Notes: generated by a model from the sequence alone, not told the origin. 64,000 nucleotides of DNA from an uncultured Maricaulis sp. (GCF_947259345.1 NZ_CAMYLS010000005.1:186001-250000); one strand, 5' to 3'. Positions 1-9,322 are shown, counted from the first letter of the stretch. Made by a program: numbers and translations.

Positions 1-2
1 AT

Positions 3-2294
3 TCCGGCATTGTTGCCCGGCCCCATGAAGCACTGACCGACCGCCCGAGTGATCGCGACCCGGTTGCCCGGCGAGTCTGGGACGAACACCAGATCCGCAT
101 GACCGCGCGCCTGAAAGCGGCTCGGGCCCGTCGCCCTCAGGCCGCCTGGGCCCGGCATGACAGTTTCGCCGTCCGCGGCATGCTGGCGCTGGGCCTGCTG
201 GTCAGCTGGATGGTCGCCGGCCCGACAGCCCGCGACAGGGTCGGCGAAGCATTTTCGCTGACGCCGATCATCGCCGGCGGCGACACGCTCTCCATCGACG
301 CCTGGATCGATCCGCCCGCCTATACCGGGCGTGCGCCGATTTTCCTGGCCGCCGACAGCCGTGACGCCGTCGTGCCGGAAGGCTCGACCTTCGTGGCCCG
401 CATCGCCGGGTCGCGTCGTCAACCGCGCCTGACCCTGCGCGATGGCGACGGACGCCAGCGCACGGACGGCAATGAGATCGGCGACAGCGTCTGGGAAATC
501 CGGCAGCCGGTTGATCGCGACGCCACACTGCGCCTCGCGGCCCCGGGCACGCGCGAAACCTGGACGCTCAGCGTCACGCCCGACACACCACCACGCGTTC
601 GCCTCACCGCCGTGCCGGATTCCACCGCTGCGGGCGAACTGGATCTCGACTTCACCGTCACCGATGATTACGGCGCGACTGGCTATGCGCTGGAGCTGCG
701 CACTGAAGACAGTGATGATGCGTGGCAAGTCCTGCCGATCGAGACCAGCGCGGTCACGCCGGGCAGCGAAGACGATGCCATGACCACTTTGCTGGAAACA
801 GCGCGGCATCCGCTGGCCGGCAGCCGGGTCGATATCCGGCTGGTCGCCACTGATGCTGCTGGCAATACCGGTCGCTCGCCCGAGCTGGGCATCACTCTGC
901 CGGCCCGCGTCTTCCTGGACGCCCTGGCCCGCGCCGTCGCCGAGCAACGCCGCGACGTGATGGCCGCGAGCCAGCCCTATGCCGCGCTCGAAGAACCACC
1001 GGTCATGTATGCCGAGGACATCCCGCAAGGTCCGGCGTATTTCACCGAGAACCCGGCCCGCCGCATCGAACGGGCGCCGAACGGGCTGCAACGCGTCGCC
1101 CGCAGCCTCGCGGCCATTTCCGATGCGCCGGAATATTTCTTCGAGGACCCGATCGTCTATCTCGGCCTGCGGGAGGTCCTGCACCGCCTGCGCCGGCAGC
1201 GTGACCAGGCCGCGCTTGGTGATCTGGAAGGTGACCTCTGGCTGATTGCCCTGCGCGCGGAACTCGGCTCGCTCGCTGACGCAGAAGCCGCGCTGCGTGC
1301 TGCCGAGCGCGCACTGATGGAAGCCATGGCCCGTGGCGCCGACGAAACCGAACTGGCGGCCCTGTTCGAGGCCTATGAAGAAGCCATGCAAAACTATATG
1401 GCAGCCATGGCCCGAGAAGCCGCCGAGGAAGGCAACTTCGCCGAAGGCGGTCAGGGACCGAGCCTGAATAGTGAAGGCCTGCAGGAAATGCTCGACGCGC
1501 TCCGTGACGCCGCGGAGCTGGGCAATACCGCCGACGCGCGCCAGGCGCTCGCCGCCCTGTCAGAAATGCTCCGCAACATGCAGATGCAACTCGGTCAGGG
1601 GCAGGGCGAAGGCCAGCAGGACGACCCGATCTCCGAAGCCATCGCCCGCGCCCTTGAAGAACTGGGCGAAGTGATCGGCGAACAACGTAATCTGCAGGAC
1701 CAGACATTCGGCCTTTCTGAACAGGAAGGCGGCGGCCAGCCGCAATCCGGCAATTCCTCCGGTCAGCAGCAGCAGGGCCAGCAATCGGGCGAAGGTCCGC
1801 AATCCCTCGCTGAAAACCAGAGCGGTGGCGGTCAAGGCGCCCAGGCCCTGGCCGATGCGCAGGGTCAGTTGGCCCAGCGCTTCTCGGAATCCGCGGACGC
1901 CCTCCCCGGTGAAGGCGAAGATGCGCTTGGCGGGGCCGGCGAAGCGATGCGCCAGGCCGAAGAAGCGCTTCGCAATGGCGATACCGAAGGCGCGCTTGCG
2001 GCCCAGGAACAGGCCTTGGCCGATTTGCGCTCCGGCGCCGAGGAGCTGGCCCGAGAACTGCTTGACCGCATGCAGGAAAATGGCGGCCAGCAAGCTGAGG
2101 GCGAAGACAATCGCGACCCGCTCGGCCGTCCCGCCGAAGGCGCCTTTGCTGACGGATCCGGCGTCGAAGTGCCCGATGAGATGAGCCGCGCCCGCGCCCG
2201 GGATATCCTCGAGGAATTGCGCCGCCGCGCCGCCGAGGCCGGGCGCCCCCAGGAAGAGCTCGACTATATTGACCGCCTGCTCGACCGGTTCTGA
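3..2294 (+). CDS. DUF4175 / TIGR02302 family envelope protein, 5' end cut by the window edge
   Basis: The frame is open from the first bases of the window, through the in-frame ATG at 99, to a stop at 2294. The upstream residues are protein-like (a charged RRVWDEHQ-type stretch), so the true start lies outside. A membrane segment follows at about residues 24-42 counted from the ATG at 99. A beta-rich periplasmic part comes next, then a long helical Glu/Ala-rich part and a Gln/Gly-rich low-complexity stretch (about residues 500-600). The C-terminus ends in a conserved-looking EELDYIDRLLDRF. Length and layout match the alphaproteobacterial TIGR02302/DUF4175 family, whose function is not established. 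A hairpin terminator follows. Family assignment is from memory of the pattern, without alignment. Confidence 0.85.
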   Translation, partial: SGIVARPHEALTDRPSDRDPVARRVWDEHQIRMTARLKAARARRPQAAWARHDSFAVRGMLALGLLVSWMVAGPTARDRVGEAFSLTPIIAGGDTLSIDAWIDPPAYTGRAPIFLAADSRDAVVPEGSTFVARIAGSRRQPRLTLRDGDGRQRTDGNEIGDSVWEIRQPVDRDATLRLAAPGTRETWTLSVTPDTPPRVRLTAVPDSTAAGELDLDFTVTDDYGATGYALELRTEDSDDAWQVLPIETSAVTPGSEDDAMTTLLETARHPLAGSRVDIRLVATDAAGNTGRSPELGITLPARVFLDALARAVAEQRRDVMAASQPYAALEEPPVMYAEDIPQGPAYFTENPARRIERAPNGLQRVARSLAAISDAPEYFFEDPIVYLGLREVLHRLRRQRDQAALGDLEGDLWLIALRAELGSLADAEAALRAAERALMEAMARGADETELAALFEAYEEAMQNYMAAMAREAAEEGNFAEGGQGPSLNSEGLQEMLDALRDAAELGNTADARQALAALSEMLRNMQMQLGQGQGEGQQDDPISEAIARALEELGEVIGEQRNLQDQTFGLSEQEGGGQPQSGNSSGQQQQGQQSGEGPQSLAENQSGGGQGAQALADAQGQLAQRFSESADALPGEGEDALGGAGEAMRQAEEALRNGDTEGALAAQEQALADLRSGAEELARELLDRMQENGGQQAEGEDNRDPLGRPAEGAFADGSGVEVPDEMSRARARDILEELRRRAAEAGRPQEELDYIDRLLDRF

Positions 2295-2326
2295 TCCCTC
2301 CGCGATATTGCGGGTGCCAAATGAAG

Positions 2327-2358
2327 AAGGGCGGCCCGGGTATGCGGACCGCCCTTTT
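2327..2358. terminator. Bidirectional rho-independent terminator between convergent genes
   Basis: AAGGGCGG at 2327-2334 pairs with CCGCCCTT at 2349-2356, and an inner CCG/CGG extends the stem after one mismatch. It ends in TTTT on the plus strand and, because the stem starts with AA, in TT on the minus strand. It lies between the DUF4175 gene and the opposing zinc-ribbon gene. Confidence 0.8.
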
Positions 2359-2381
2359 CTTGATCGCTAACTCAAAATGCC

Positions 2382-3221
2382 TCAGTGCTGGCCGGCGTCA
2401 ACGGGTTCCGCAGCCGCATGCTGGTCCGCCGGCGCGTGATCAGCTTCTGCGGTGACGTCATCGCCAGCAGCTTGCGCGGCCTCATCGCCCGACTCCGACG
2501 GATACTCGCTCTCCATCACATTGCCATGGGCTGGCGTATCCATCAGGACCACCTCCACCTCGACCGCTTCCGGCGGCGGATCAGAGACGACGGTCCGGAA
2601 TTCCTGGCGACGGCCGGCGCCGAGGCTTCCGGCCGGCATCGAAATCGTCCACTCCAGGACGGCCTCGCCATGCACGTCCCGCAGGATGGCCCGCAAGCCC
2701 GGAATGGCGCGCGAACGGCGGTCGAAATTGTGGACATCGCCCTCGACGACCAGAAGCGGCACGCCATGGTCGATTTCACGGGTGACGTCGAGCTCGCCGA
2801 CATCATAACCCCAGGGGTTCACAGACGCGCCGACAGCCGCATAGGCCGAGGAGGCGCGCGGCCACATGGTCACGACATCGACGCGGAATATCCAGGCGCA
2901 CACGAACAGGACGGCGCAGGCCGCGACAAGTCCGCCCCAAGCTCCGCCTGCGGCTGCGGCCGACAGGGTCCGGCGCTTTTTCTCCTGCCGCTCGCGGAAG
3001 GCTGTATGAACTTTCTTTTCGCCTGCAGCCTCCTCAACGGGCGCCTCCGGCGTGACCGGCGGGGCGGGTTGCAGGCTGGGCAGATCGCCGGGATCCTCGA
3101 CCTCGGCGGTCCAGACATGACCACAGGATGCACAGCGCACACGACGTCCATTCGTGCCAATCGCATTGGGATTGGCACGGTAACGCGTGGTACATGACGG
3201 ACAGCTGAGTACTATGCTCAT
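2382..3221 (-). CDS. MJ0042-type zinc-ribbon membrane protein (DUF3426-like)
   Basis: A 279-residue protein. It opens with a zinc ribbon, Cys7-x2-Cys10 and Cys30-x2-Cys33, of the MJ0042/zf-ribbon type (SCPSC...CASCGHVW). A Pro/Glu-rich linker and one membrane segment (about residues 93-115) follow, then a C-terminal domain like DUF3426 proteins and an acidic Ala-rich tail. The cytoplasmic ribbon plus extracytoplasmic domain suggests a membrane-anchored sensor or scaffold, but no function is established. It is divergent from ftsE; the two starts are about 120 bp apart. This arrangement next to ftsEX is common in Alphaproteobacteria as I recall it. Confidence 0.85.
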   Translation of the reverse strand: MSIVLSCPSCTTRYRANPNAIGTNGRRVRCASCGHVWTAEVEDPGDLPSLQPAPPVTPEAPVEEAAGEKKVHTAFRERQEKKRRTLSAAAAGGAWGGLVAACAVLFVCAWIFRVDVVTMWPRASSAYAAVGASVNPWGYDVGELDVTREIDHGVPLLVVEGDVHNFDRRSRAIPGLRAILRDVHGEAVLEWTISMPAGSLGAGRRQEFRTVVSDPPPEAVEVEVVLMDTPAHGNVMESEYPSESGDEAAQAAGDDVTAEADHAPADQHAAAEPVDAGQH

Positions 3222-3342
3222 ATGAGTCGTCTACACATCTTCTTCGGCTCACCCGAACCCATGGAGGATTTCCATCAGTCCGCGTTCTTCCCAGTCACCG
3301 CATCATGATCCGGAGCCGGTCATCCGCTTCGACAATGTCGGC

Positions 3343-4131
3343 ATGCGGTATGGCCGGGGACCGGAGATCCTGCGCGATTTGTCTTTTGATTTACCACGCG
3401 GTTCTTTCCAATTCCTCACCGGACCGTCCGGAGCTGGCAAAACCTCGCTTTTGCGACTGATTTATCTGGCCGCAAAGCCCTCGCGCGGGCTGATCAGCTA
3501 TTTCGGGCGCGATGCTGCCACACTGCCGCGCAATGAATTGCCCGATCTGCGACGCCGGGTCGGCGTTGTGTTTCAGGAGTTTCGCCTGCTGGGCCACATG
3601 AATGTCTTCGACAATGTCGCCCTGCCACTGCGCGTGGCCGGTCGCAAGCGTCAGGACTATGCCGAGGATGTCGCCGAACTGCTCGCCTGGGTCGGACTGG
3701 GTGAGAAGATGAATGCGCTTCCCGCCACCCTGTCCGGCGGTGAGCAGCAGCGCGTCGCCATCGCCCGGGCCGTGGTCGGGCAGCCGGAAGTCCTGATCGC
3801 CGATGAACCCACCGGCAATGTGGATCCGGAAATGGGCATGCGCCTGCTGCGCCTGTTTGCCGAACTCAACAAGCTGGGCACGACCATCATCATCGCGACC
3901 CACGACCTTCAGCTCGTGCGCATGCTGGATGCCCCGGTCATGACGCTGTCGAATGGCCATCTTCATATCCGGCCGCCGCGCAGCGAACGCCTGCGCATGC
4001 GCGAGGAAGCCGAGGCTGAGGCCGAAGCCGAACGGGTCAGTGCCGCTCCGGCGGTGGCCGCCCCTCGCACGCCGGACCCGGATGATCCGAGCAATCCGGA
4101 CACTGACATGACGGGCGGACATGATGACTGA
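3343..4131 (+). CDS. ftsE: Cell-division ABC transporter ATPase FtsE (start uncertain)
   Basis: ATPase subunit of FtsEX, which couples cytokinesis to peptidoglycan hydrolase activation at the inner membrane. Numbering from the ATG at 3343: Walker A GPSGAGKT at 27-34, Q-loop Gln78, signature LSGGEQQ at about 130-136, Walker B VLIADE at 150-155, switch His187. The last 45 residues are a charged, Pro-rich tail beyond the usual ABC domain. The stated start is the first ATG/GTG/TTG in frame, but the conserved first strand (VIRFDNVG) lies upstream of it in the same open frame. The real product probably starts earlier from a non-standard codon, or the sequence carries an indel. The 3' end overlaps ftsX by 11 nt. 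Confidence 0.9.
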   Translation: MRYGRGPEILRDLSFDLPRGSFQFLTGPSGAGKTSLLRLIYLAAKPSRGLISYFGRDAATLPRNELPDLRRRVGVVFQEFRLLGHMNVFDNVALPLRVAGRKRQDYAEDVAELLAWVGLGEKMNALPATLSGGEQQRVAIARAVVGQPEVLIADEPTGNVDPEMGMRLLRLFAELNKLGTTIIIATHDLQLVRMLDAPVMTLSNGHLHIRPPRSERLRMREEAEAEAEAERVSAAPAVAAPRTPDPDDPSNPDTDMTGGHDD

Positions 4132-5029
4132 CGGCCTGCCCAAACCACCCAGCGGCGGCAATGGTCGCCTGCTGCCGCCCGATGCCGGCCGCGACCGCCC
4201 CCTCTTCGTCGTCGCAGCCATTCTGGTCTTTCTGGCGTGCATCGCCGCCCTCGGCGCCCGCGGTGCCTGGCTTCAGGCCCAGCGCTGGACAACCGATCTG
4301 GAAACCTCTCTGACCATCCAGATCCGCCCCGGCGAAAGCCGCGACGCCGAGGCCGACGCGACGCTCGCCGCCGAAATCACGGCCGGTTTTGACGGGGTCG
4401 AGCAGGCCACTTCGCGCGGCCGCGATCACGCCCTCGCCCTGCTCACACCCTGGCTGGGCGAGGGCAATCTGCCCGATGACCTGCCGCTGCCACTCCTGGT
4501 CGATGTGCGCACCCGCCCGGGCTCGCTTGTCGATACGGAGGGACTTCAGGCCCGCCTCGACGCGGAGGGCATGACGGCCCGGATCGATGATCATGGACGC
4601 TGGGCCCAGGCGGTGCGGCGCGCCGCAGGGACGGCCCAGGCGCTGGGCCTGGGTTTGCTGGCTTTGCTCGCCGGTGCCGCTGCGGCGGTGATCGCCTTTG
4701 CCGCGCGTGCCAGTCTGGCGGCGCGCCTCGACGTGATCGACGCGCTCCACCTGTGCGGTGCCGAGGACCGGTTTATTGCCGGCCTCTTCCAGCGCCGCTT
4801 CTTCATGCTGGGGCTCAAGGCCGGCGTGGCCGGGGCTATCTTTGCCGGGCTGGTCTCTCTTCTGGTCAGCCTGGGGGATGCGCCCGCCGACATGGCGTTT
4901 TTCCTGCCGCAATGGGCTTCCGACCCCTTTGAGTTTGTCCTGCTGGCGCTGGCCCCGATTCTGGCCGGCCTGACATCGGCGATTTCGGCCCGGCTCGCGG
5001 TCGCATCCGATTTGCGGGGGCGTTGGTGA
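4121..5029 (+). CDS. ftsX: Cell-division ABC transporter permease FtsX
   Basis: A 302-residue membrane partner of FtsE. It has the family layout: a cytoplasmic N-terminus, TM1 at about residues 29-48, a periplasmic domain of about 120 residues, then three more TM segments (about 176-198, 227-250 and 268-292). The start overlaps the ftsE stop, with two ATGs in tandem at 4121 and 4124, which implies translational coupling. FtsX recruits or activates murein hydrolases outside the inner membrane. The assignment rests on topology and on lying next to ftsE rather than on sharp motifs. Confidence 0.9.
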   Translation: MMTDGLPKPPSGGNGRLLPPDAGRDRPLFVVAAILVFLACIAALGARGAWLQAQRWTTDLETSLTIQIRPGESRDAEADATLAAEITAGFDGVEQATSRGRDHALALLTPWLGEGNLPDDLPLPLLVDVRTRPGSLVDTEGLQARLDAEGMTARIDDHGRWAQAVRRAAGTAQALGLGLLALLAGAAAAVIAFAARASLAARLDVIDALHLCGAEDRFIAGLFQRRFFMLGLKAGVAGAIFAGLVSLLVSLGDAPADMAFFLPQWASDPFEFVLLALAPILAGLTSAISARLAVASDLRGRW

Positions 5030-5125
5030 GCGACCATAAATCCGCCTGTTTCAGACGCGAGGCTTCATGCCTGTGAGGGACTTGATTCACGGTGGGCCGG
5101 AGGGCCCTCCACACCGGAGAACGCC

Positions 5126-5713
5126 ATGAAACGGAGCGTGTCCTGGCTGCGAGGCCTGTGCTTCGTGATTGTCCTGACGAGTGCCGTAGGTTTTGCCGCC
5201 TATGCCGGCAAGGTCGCAGGCTATGACATGCCCGCCGACGATGTTTCGGTCGACGCCATCATTGTTCTGACAGGCGATGCGGGACGACTGGCAGCAGGTG
5301 GTCAACTGCTGGAAGACGGCCGGGCTGGCCAGCTTATGATCTCCGGAGTCCATCCGTCAGCCACGACCGCGGATATCCGCCGCCATACCGGGCTCGACGA
5401 TGCGCGTTTCGATTGCTGCGTCACCCTCGGACGCGAGGCCACGGACACGGTCGGCAATGCCCGCGAGGCGGCCGCCTATGTGCAGACCAACGGATATGAG
5501 CGCTTGATCATCGTGACCTCAGACTATCATCTGCCCCGGAGTCTTCTGGAGTTCCGCAGCAGAATGCCCGGCATCGACATCATCCCCTTTCCGGTGCGCA
5601 CATCGGCACCCTGGCAGGATGTCCGCGCCTTGCGTCTGTGGCTCCAGGAATATGCGAAATACACAACGGTCCAGCTGCGTGACGCACTGGCGCCGCGCCC
5701 GGAAGAAGCCTGA
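5126..5713 (+). CDS. YdcF-like DUF218 protein
   Basis: A 195-residue protein with an N-terminal membrane anchor (about residues 8-27) and a DUF218/YdcF fold outside the membrane. Family marks are DAIIVLTGDAGRLAAG near residue 45, the ISGVHPS strand-loop, TDTVGNAREAA near 115, and VTSDYHLPRS near 135. DUF218 proteins (SanA, ElyC, YdcF) act in envelope biogenesis, though the exact reaction is unclear. It follows ftsX after about 95 bp, and its TGA overlaps the ATG of plsC by one base (TGATG), so the two are probably co-translated. Confidence 0.85.
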   Translation: MKRSVSWLRGLCFVIVLTSAVGFAAYAGKVAGYDMPADDVSVDAIIVLTGDAGRLAAGGQLLEDGRAGQLMISGVHPSATTADIRRHTGLDDARFDCCVTLGREATDTVGNAREAAAYVQTNGYERLIIVTSDYHLPRSLLEFRSRMPGIDIIPFPVRTSAPWQDVRALRLWLQEYAKYTTVQLRDALAPRPEEA

Positions 5714-6453
5714 TGCGCCTTTTGCGATCCCTGATTTTCTACATCTGGATGTATGGGCTGATGGTGGTCTTCGGCCTGATCGGCACACCGCTCCTGCTCG
5801 GGCCCCGGTCCTGGGCCCGCAAGATCCTGCGGGTCTATCTCAAGGTCGTCTGGTTCGGCATGCGCTGGATTCTGGGCGTCACGTTTGAAGTGCGTGGCCG
5901 CGAGCATCTGACCACGGGCGGCGCGCTGGTCGCCTCCAAACATATGAGCATGTGGGAGACTTTGGCCTTCTGGGAAATCCTCCCCGACCCCGCCATCATC
6001 CTCAAACGCTCACTGATCTACATGCCGTTTTTCGGCTGGTTTGCGGTCAAGCTGGGCAATATCTCGATCGACCGGAAGGGGGGCGGCAAGGCCCTCAAGG
6101 GCATGCTTCGCGACGCGGCGACGCGCGGATCGGAAGGCCGCCAGGTCCTGATCTTCCCGGAAGGTACGCGGGTTGAGCCGGGCGAGTCTCCGGAGTTCAA
6201 GCCGGGCATTGCCGGCCTTTACAAGTCAATGAACAAGCCCTGCATTCCGGTCGCGCTCAATTCGGGTGTCCATCTGCAGACCTATTGCGGCCTGCGCAAG
6301 CCGGGCCGGATCGTGGTCGAGTTTCTCGATCCTATCGCCCCGGGCCTCGACAAGGCGAGCTTCATGCGCGAACTGCATGCGCGCATCAATCTGGCGACGG
6401 ACGGGTTGCTCGCAGTCGATGGTATAACTTCAGACCCCGAGGAGCAGGCATGA
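5713..6453 (+). CDS. plsC: 1-acyl-sn-glycerol-3-phosphate acyltransferase (PlsC family)
   Basis: Transfers an acyl chain to lysophosphatidic acid to give phosphatidic acid at the inner membrane. The 246-residue protein has an N-terminal hydrophobic stretch (about 8-30). The acyltransferase motif I reads KHMSMWET with His77 and Glu82: an HX4E form instead of HX4D, a variant I recall as usual in alphaproteobacterial PlsC. Motif III FPEGTR is at 148-153, and a motif II-like ISIDRKGGGKAL is near 117-128. It is coupled to the ydcF-like gene before it and to the DUF2125 gene after it (ATGA overlap at 6450-6453). Confidence 0.93.
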   Translation: MRLLRSLIFYIWMYGLMVVFGLIGTPLLLGPRSWARKILRVYLKVVWFGMRWILGVTFEVRGREHLTTGGALVASKHMSMWETLAFWEILPDPAIILKRSLIYMPFFGWFAVKLGNISIDRKGGGKALKGMLRDAATRGSEGRQVLIFPEGTRVEPGESPEFKPGIAGLYKSMNKPCIPVALNSGVHLQTYCGLRKPGRIVVEFLDPIAPGLDKASFMRELHARINLATDGLLAVDGITSDPEEQA

Positions 6454-7460
6454 CAGACCGACTTCGTTTCATCCTGCCCTTCGGCGGCATTCTGCTCGTT
6501 TTCGCGCTCTATTCGATCTACTGGTTCGTCGCCAGCACCCAGATCCGTGCGGCAGTGGACGATTGGGTCTCCGACCAGGAGGCCGCTGGATACGTGATCG
6601 AACGCGAAGCGCTGACCGTGTCCGGCTATCCCTATCGGTTCCAGATCACCTTCCGTGAACCCCGCATCACCGCGCCACAGAGCGATGGCGGATGGCATGC
6701 GGAACTGGCTGCGCTGCAAGCGCATGCGGTGCCTTATGACCTGTCACACTGGATCATCCGCTTCGATGGCCCGGCCTTCGTCCATGATCTCAATGGTCCC
6801 GGCAGCCAGCTCGAGCTTGGTGCCAGCGATGCCCGGGTCAGTCTTGTCTACAACGAAGCCGGCGAGACTGAACGCGTGGGTGCGGAACTGATGGATTTCA
6901 CCGTCCTCACACGCGCCGGCGCTGCCCCGGGCATCCAGTCCATCAGCGCGCTTTATCTCAATGGTATCGTGGAGGCGAACAACACGCTTCATGTCCGGAT
7001 CATGGCCGAGGATATCGTGGCCGCGCCGGGTGTTTTCAGTGAGGATGTGCAGCGCGCTTTCGGCTACCGGCTGGACGAAGCACGCATGGAGTTTTCCGTG
7101 ACCCAGTGGGCCGCACTTGCACACAATGCCGATGCCCGGGCCTGGAGCCGGGCCGGTGGCCTGCTCGACATCACGGATGCGGCCCTGCATTGGGGGCCAG
7201 CCGACCTGACGGCCGTGGGGGAATTCACGATGGATGAGTTCGCCCGACCGGATGGGCGCATGTCCCTGAGGGTCACCGATCCGGATACGCTGGCCGAGGC
7301 TTTGGTCGAAGCAGGGCTGATCCCGGAACAAAATCGCGAGGCCTTGCGTGTCGCCGCGATGCTGGCCCCGCGCGGACCGGAGGGCGTTTCACTCCCCTTC
7401 CGGATCCGAGATGGCGGCGTATATCTGGGGCCGGCGCGGCTCGGCGGCACGCCAGACTAG
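6450..7460 (+). CDS. DUF2125 domain protein, membrane anchored
   Basis: A 336-residue protein with an N-terminal signal anchor (about residues 6-28), then an extracytoplasmic beta-rich region typical of DUF2125: WVSDQEAAGYVIEREALTVSGYP near 35-60, where the fold starts. The start is the ATG at 6450 that overlaps the plsC stop as ATGA; the frame runs open further upstream inside plsC, but no separate signal for initiation is seen there. Function is unknown; the repeated association with plsC suggests an envelope lipid or outer-membrane role (inference). It ends 5 bp from the opposing hisC stop. Confidence 0.85.
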   Translation: MTDRLRFILPFGGILLVFALYSIYWFVASTQIRAAVDDWVSDQEAAGYVIEREALTVSGYPYRFQITFREPRITAPQSDGGWHAELAALQAHAVPYDLSHWIIRFDGPAFVHDLNGPGSQLELGASDARVSLVYNEAGETERVGAELMDFTVLTRAGAAPGIQSISALYLNGIVEANNTLHVRIMAEDIVAAPGVFSEDVQRAFGYRLDEARMEFSVTQWAALAHNADARAWSRAGGLLDITDAALHWGPADLTAVGEFTMDEFARPDGRMSLRVTDPDTLAEALVEAGLIPEQNREALRVAAMLAPRGPEGVSLPFRIRDGGVYLGPARLGGTPD

Positions 7461-7465
7461 GCTGA

Positions 7466-8554
7466 TCAAGCCCTCATGAAGTCCGCAAGCGCCTCGACCA
7501 ACTGCCGGTTCTGGCTTTCCGTCCCGACAGTCGCCCGTAAGGCATTGGGCAGGCCATAGGGCTCGACTCCGCGGATGATCAGGCCCTTTGAGGTCAGGTA
7601 GGCGTCAGCATCGGCAGCTGTCTTGCCGGGCGTGTCAGGGAAATGGATCAGCACGAAATTGCAAACGCTCGGCGTGACTTCCAGACCCAGCCCGCCGATC
7701 TGCTGACGCAGATAGGCGACCCATTCATCATTGTGGGCGACCGATCGCTGCATGAAGTCACGGTCCTGGATCGCGGCGGTGCCGGCCTCGATTGCCGCCA
7801 TATTGACGTTGAACGGTCCGCGGACCCGGTGCAGTACGTCGATGATCGGCTTTTGGGCATAGGCCCAGCCCAGCCGCAGGGCCGCGAGACCGTGGATTTT
7901 CGAAAAGGTTCGCGTCACCACGACATCATCGCGTTCGCGCGCCAGCTCGATACCGGCCTCGTAATCGGGATTATGGACAAATTCGGCATAGGCCGCATCC
8001 AGTACGAGAAGAGTCGAGGTCGGCAAGCCGTCACGCAATCGGCGGACCTCATCCGCCGGGATGTATGTGCCGGTCGGATTGTTCGGATTGGCCAGGAAGA
8101 CAATCTTGGTGTCATCACCGGCAGCCTCGAGAATGGCATCGACATCACTGCGATAATCGCGCTCGGGCGCCGACACGAATTCAGCCCCGCATTGCATGGC
8201 CACCAGGCGATAGACCAGAAAGCCGTATTGCGACTGGACGACCTTGTCGCCCGGATTGAGATAGGCCCGGCCCAGCAGCTGAAGCAGCTCGTCCGACCCG
8301 GTTCCACACACGATGTTTTCGGCTTCGAGACCCTCGGCCTTCGCGATGGCTTCGCGCAGCTTGGTCGCGCCGCCATCCGGATAGAGGTGAAGCCTGGGCG
8401 CCGTCGCCTTCATCGCCTCGGCCGCCTTGTCGGAACACCCTAGCGCGTTCTCGTTCGACGACAGCTTGATCGGCTCGGCAATGCCCGGCGCTTCGGACGA
8501 ACCCGGTTTGTAGGGGCGAATATCAAGAATGCCAGCGCGTGGATCGATAGCCAT
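7466..8554 (-). CDS. hisC: Histidinol-phosphate aminotransferase
   Basis: PLP enzyme of histidine synthesis converting imidazole-acetol phosphate and glutamate to histidinol phosphate; related enzymes also act on aromatic amino acids. The 362-residue protein has the class I/II aminotransferase marks: LSSNEN at 31-36, NPNNPTG at 156-162, DAAYAEF near 186-192, the PLP lysine Lys219 in TFSKIHGLAALRLGW, and a C-terminal IIRGVEPYGLPNALRATVGT. Length is normal. The gene upstream on the same strand is a methyltransferase whose stop is only 9 bp from this start, so the two are likely one operon. Confidence 0.94.
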   Translation of the reverse strand: MAIDPRAGILDIRPYKPGSSEAPGIAEPIKLSSNENALGCSDKAAEAMKATAPRLHLYPDGGATKLREAIAKAEGLEAENIVCGTGSDELLQLLGRAYLNPGDKVVQSQYGFLVYRLVAMQCGAEFVSAPERDYRSDVDAILEAAGDDTKIVFLANPNNPTGTYIPADEVRRLRDGLPTSTLLVLDAAYAEFVHNPDYEAGIELARERDDVVVTRTFSKIHGLAALRLGWAYAQKPIIDVLHRVRGPFNVNMAAIEAGTAAIQDRDFMQRSVAHNDEWVAYLRQQIGGLGLEVTPSVCNFVLIHFPDTPGKTAADADAYLTSKGLIIRGVEPYGLPNALRATVGTESQNRQLVEALADFMRA

Positions 8555-8563
8555 GGAAACTCC

Positions 8564-9322
8564 TCAGTCCCTCGGTGTCCGGCTGGACACTCGCCGGGGA
8601 GATAGCGCGGGCTGGCGCCGACCTTCAAGTGCCCGCGTGCGGGCGCGCGCAGTCCGAAGCCCCGGCATCACCCCGGCTGTGTGCTTGACCGCCTCGACCA
8701 TGATCAGACCGCCCAGGCCCGGCCAGGCATATTCTCCGACCTCTTCCCAGAGATTGGATATCCTCCGATGCGTACTCCATCCCCAGGGCGGGGCATAAAG
8801 GGCGCGCGACCAGGCTGTCGGCGTGAGCAAGGCATCATCCAGCAGACGCGAGAGCTGGCCACGCGAGAAGGGGCGGCCATGCCCGAACGGCGTCGAATCA
8901 AGCCAGGCCCAGATACCGGCCCGTGAAGGCGAGACGATCATCAACCGCCCTTCCGGGGCCATGACCCGCCAGACTTCACGCAACAGGGCGGGGAGGGATT
9001 CGGTCTCCTCGAGGGCGTGGACGAGCAGGACACGGTCGAAAAGTGCTTCCTGGAAGGGTAGATGGGTCTCGTCCCCCAACGCGGTCGGCACGCCATCCGG
9101 CCCAGGCACAATGGCACCTTGTGCCGCTGGCATGAGCGACACGCAACGCCTGGCCGTGGCCTGCCAGGTCTCGAGATAGGGATTGGCGAAACCGATCCCC
9201 AACACGTCCATGCCGCGCACTTCCGGCCAGATCGGCTCCAGCCGACGGGTGATCATGCGTTGCGCCGTACGGCCCTGTCGGGTGCGGTAGAAGCGATCCA
9301 GTTCAAGAACGTCACGGCGCAC
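8564..9322 (-). CDS. SAM-dependent methyltransferase, class I-like
   Basis: About 252 residues from a GTG at 9322, which has a GGAG ribosome site 8 nt upstream. The frame is open to 9397 with an ATG there, but the conserved-looking RRDVLELDRFYRTRQG start favours the GTG. The SAM loop is DVLGIGFANPYLETW, a relaxed form of the usual GxGxG. LPFQEALFDRVLLVHALEE follows, typical of class I methyltransferases, then LREVWRVMAPEGRLMIVSPSR. The substrate cannot be read from the sequence. It sits directly before hisC, divergent from gloB. Confidence 0.8.
   Translation of the reverse strand: MRRDVLELDRFYRTRQGRTAQRMITRRLEPIWPEVRGMDVLGIGFANPYLETWQATARRCVSLMPAAQGAIVPGPDGVPTALGDETHLPFQEALFDRVLLVHALEETESLPALLREVWRVMAPEGRLMIVSPSRAGIWAWLDSTPFGHGRPFSRGQLSRLLDDALLTPTAWSRALYAPPWGWSTHRRISNLWEEVGEYAWPGLGGLIMVEAVKHTAGVMPGLRTARARTRALEGRRQPALSPRRVSSRTPRD

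Noticed and set aside
3261-3308. 15-codon frame before ftsE as a separate leader peptide
   Set aside because: It has no ribosome site of its own and ends one register away from ftsE; it is better explained as the displaced ftsE start, and is reported as such in the findings.
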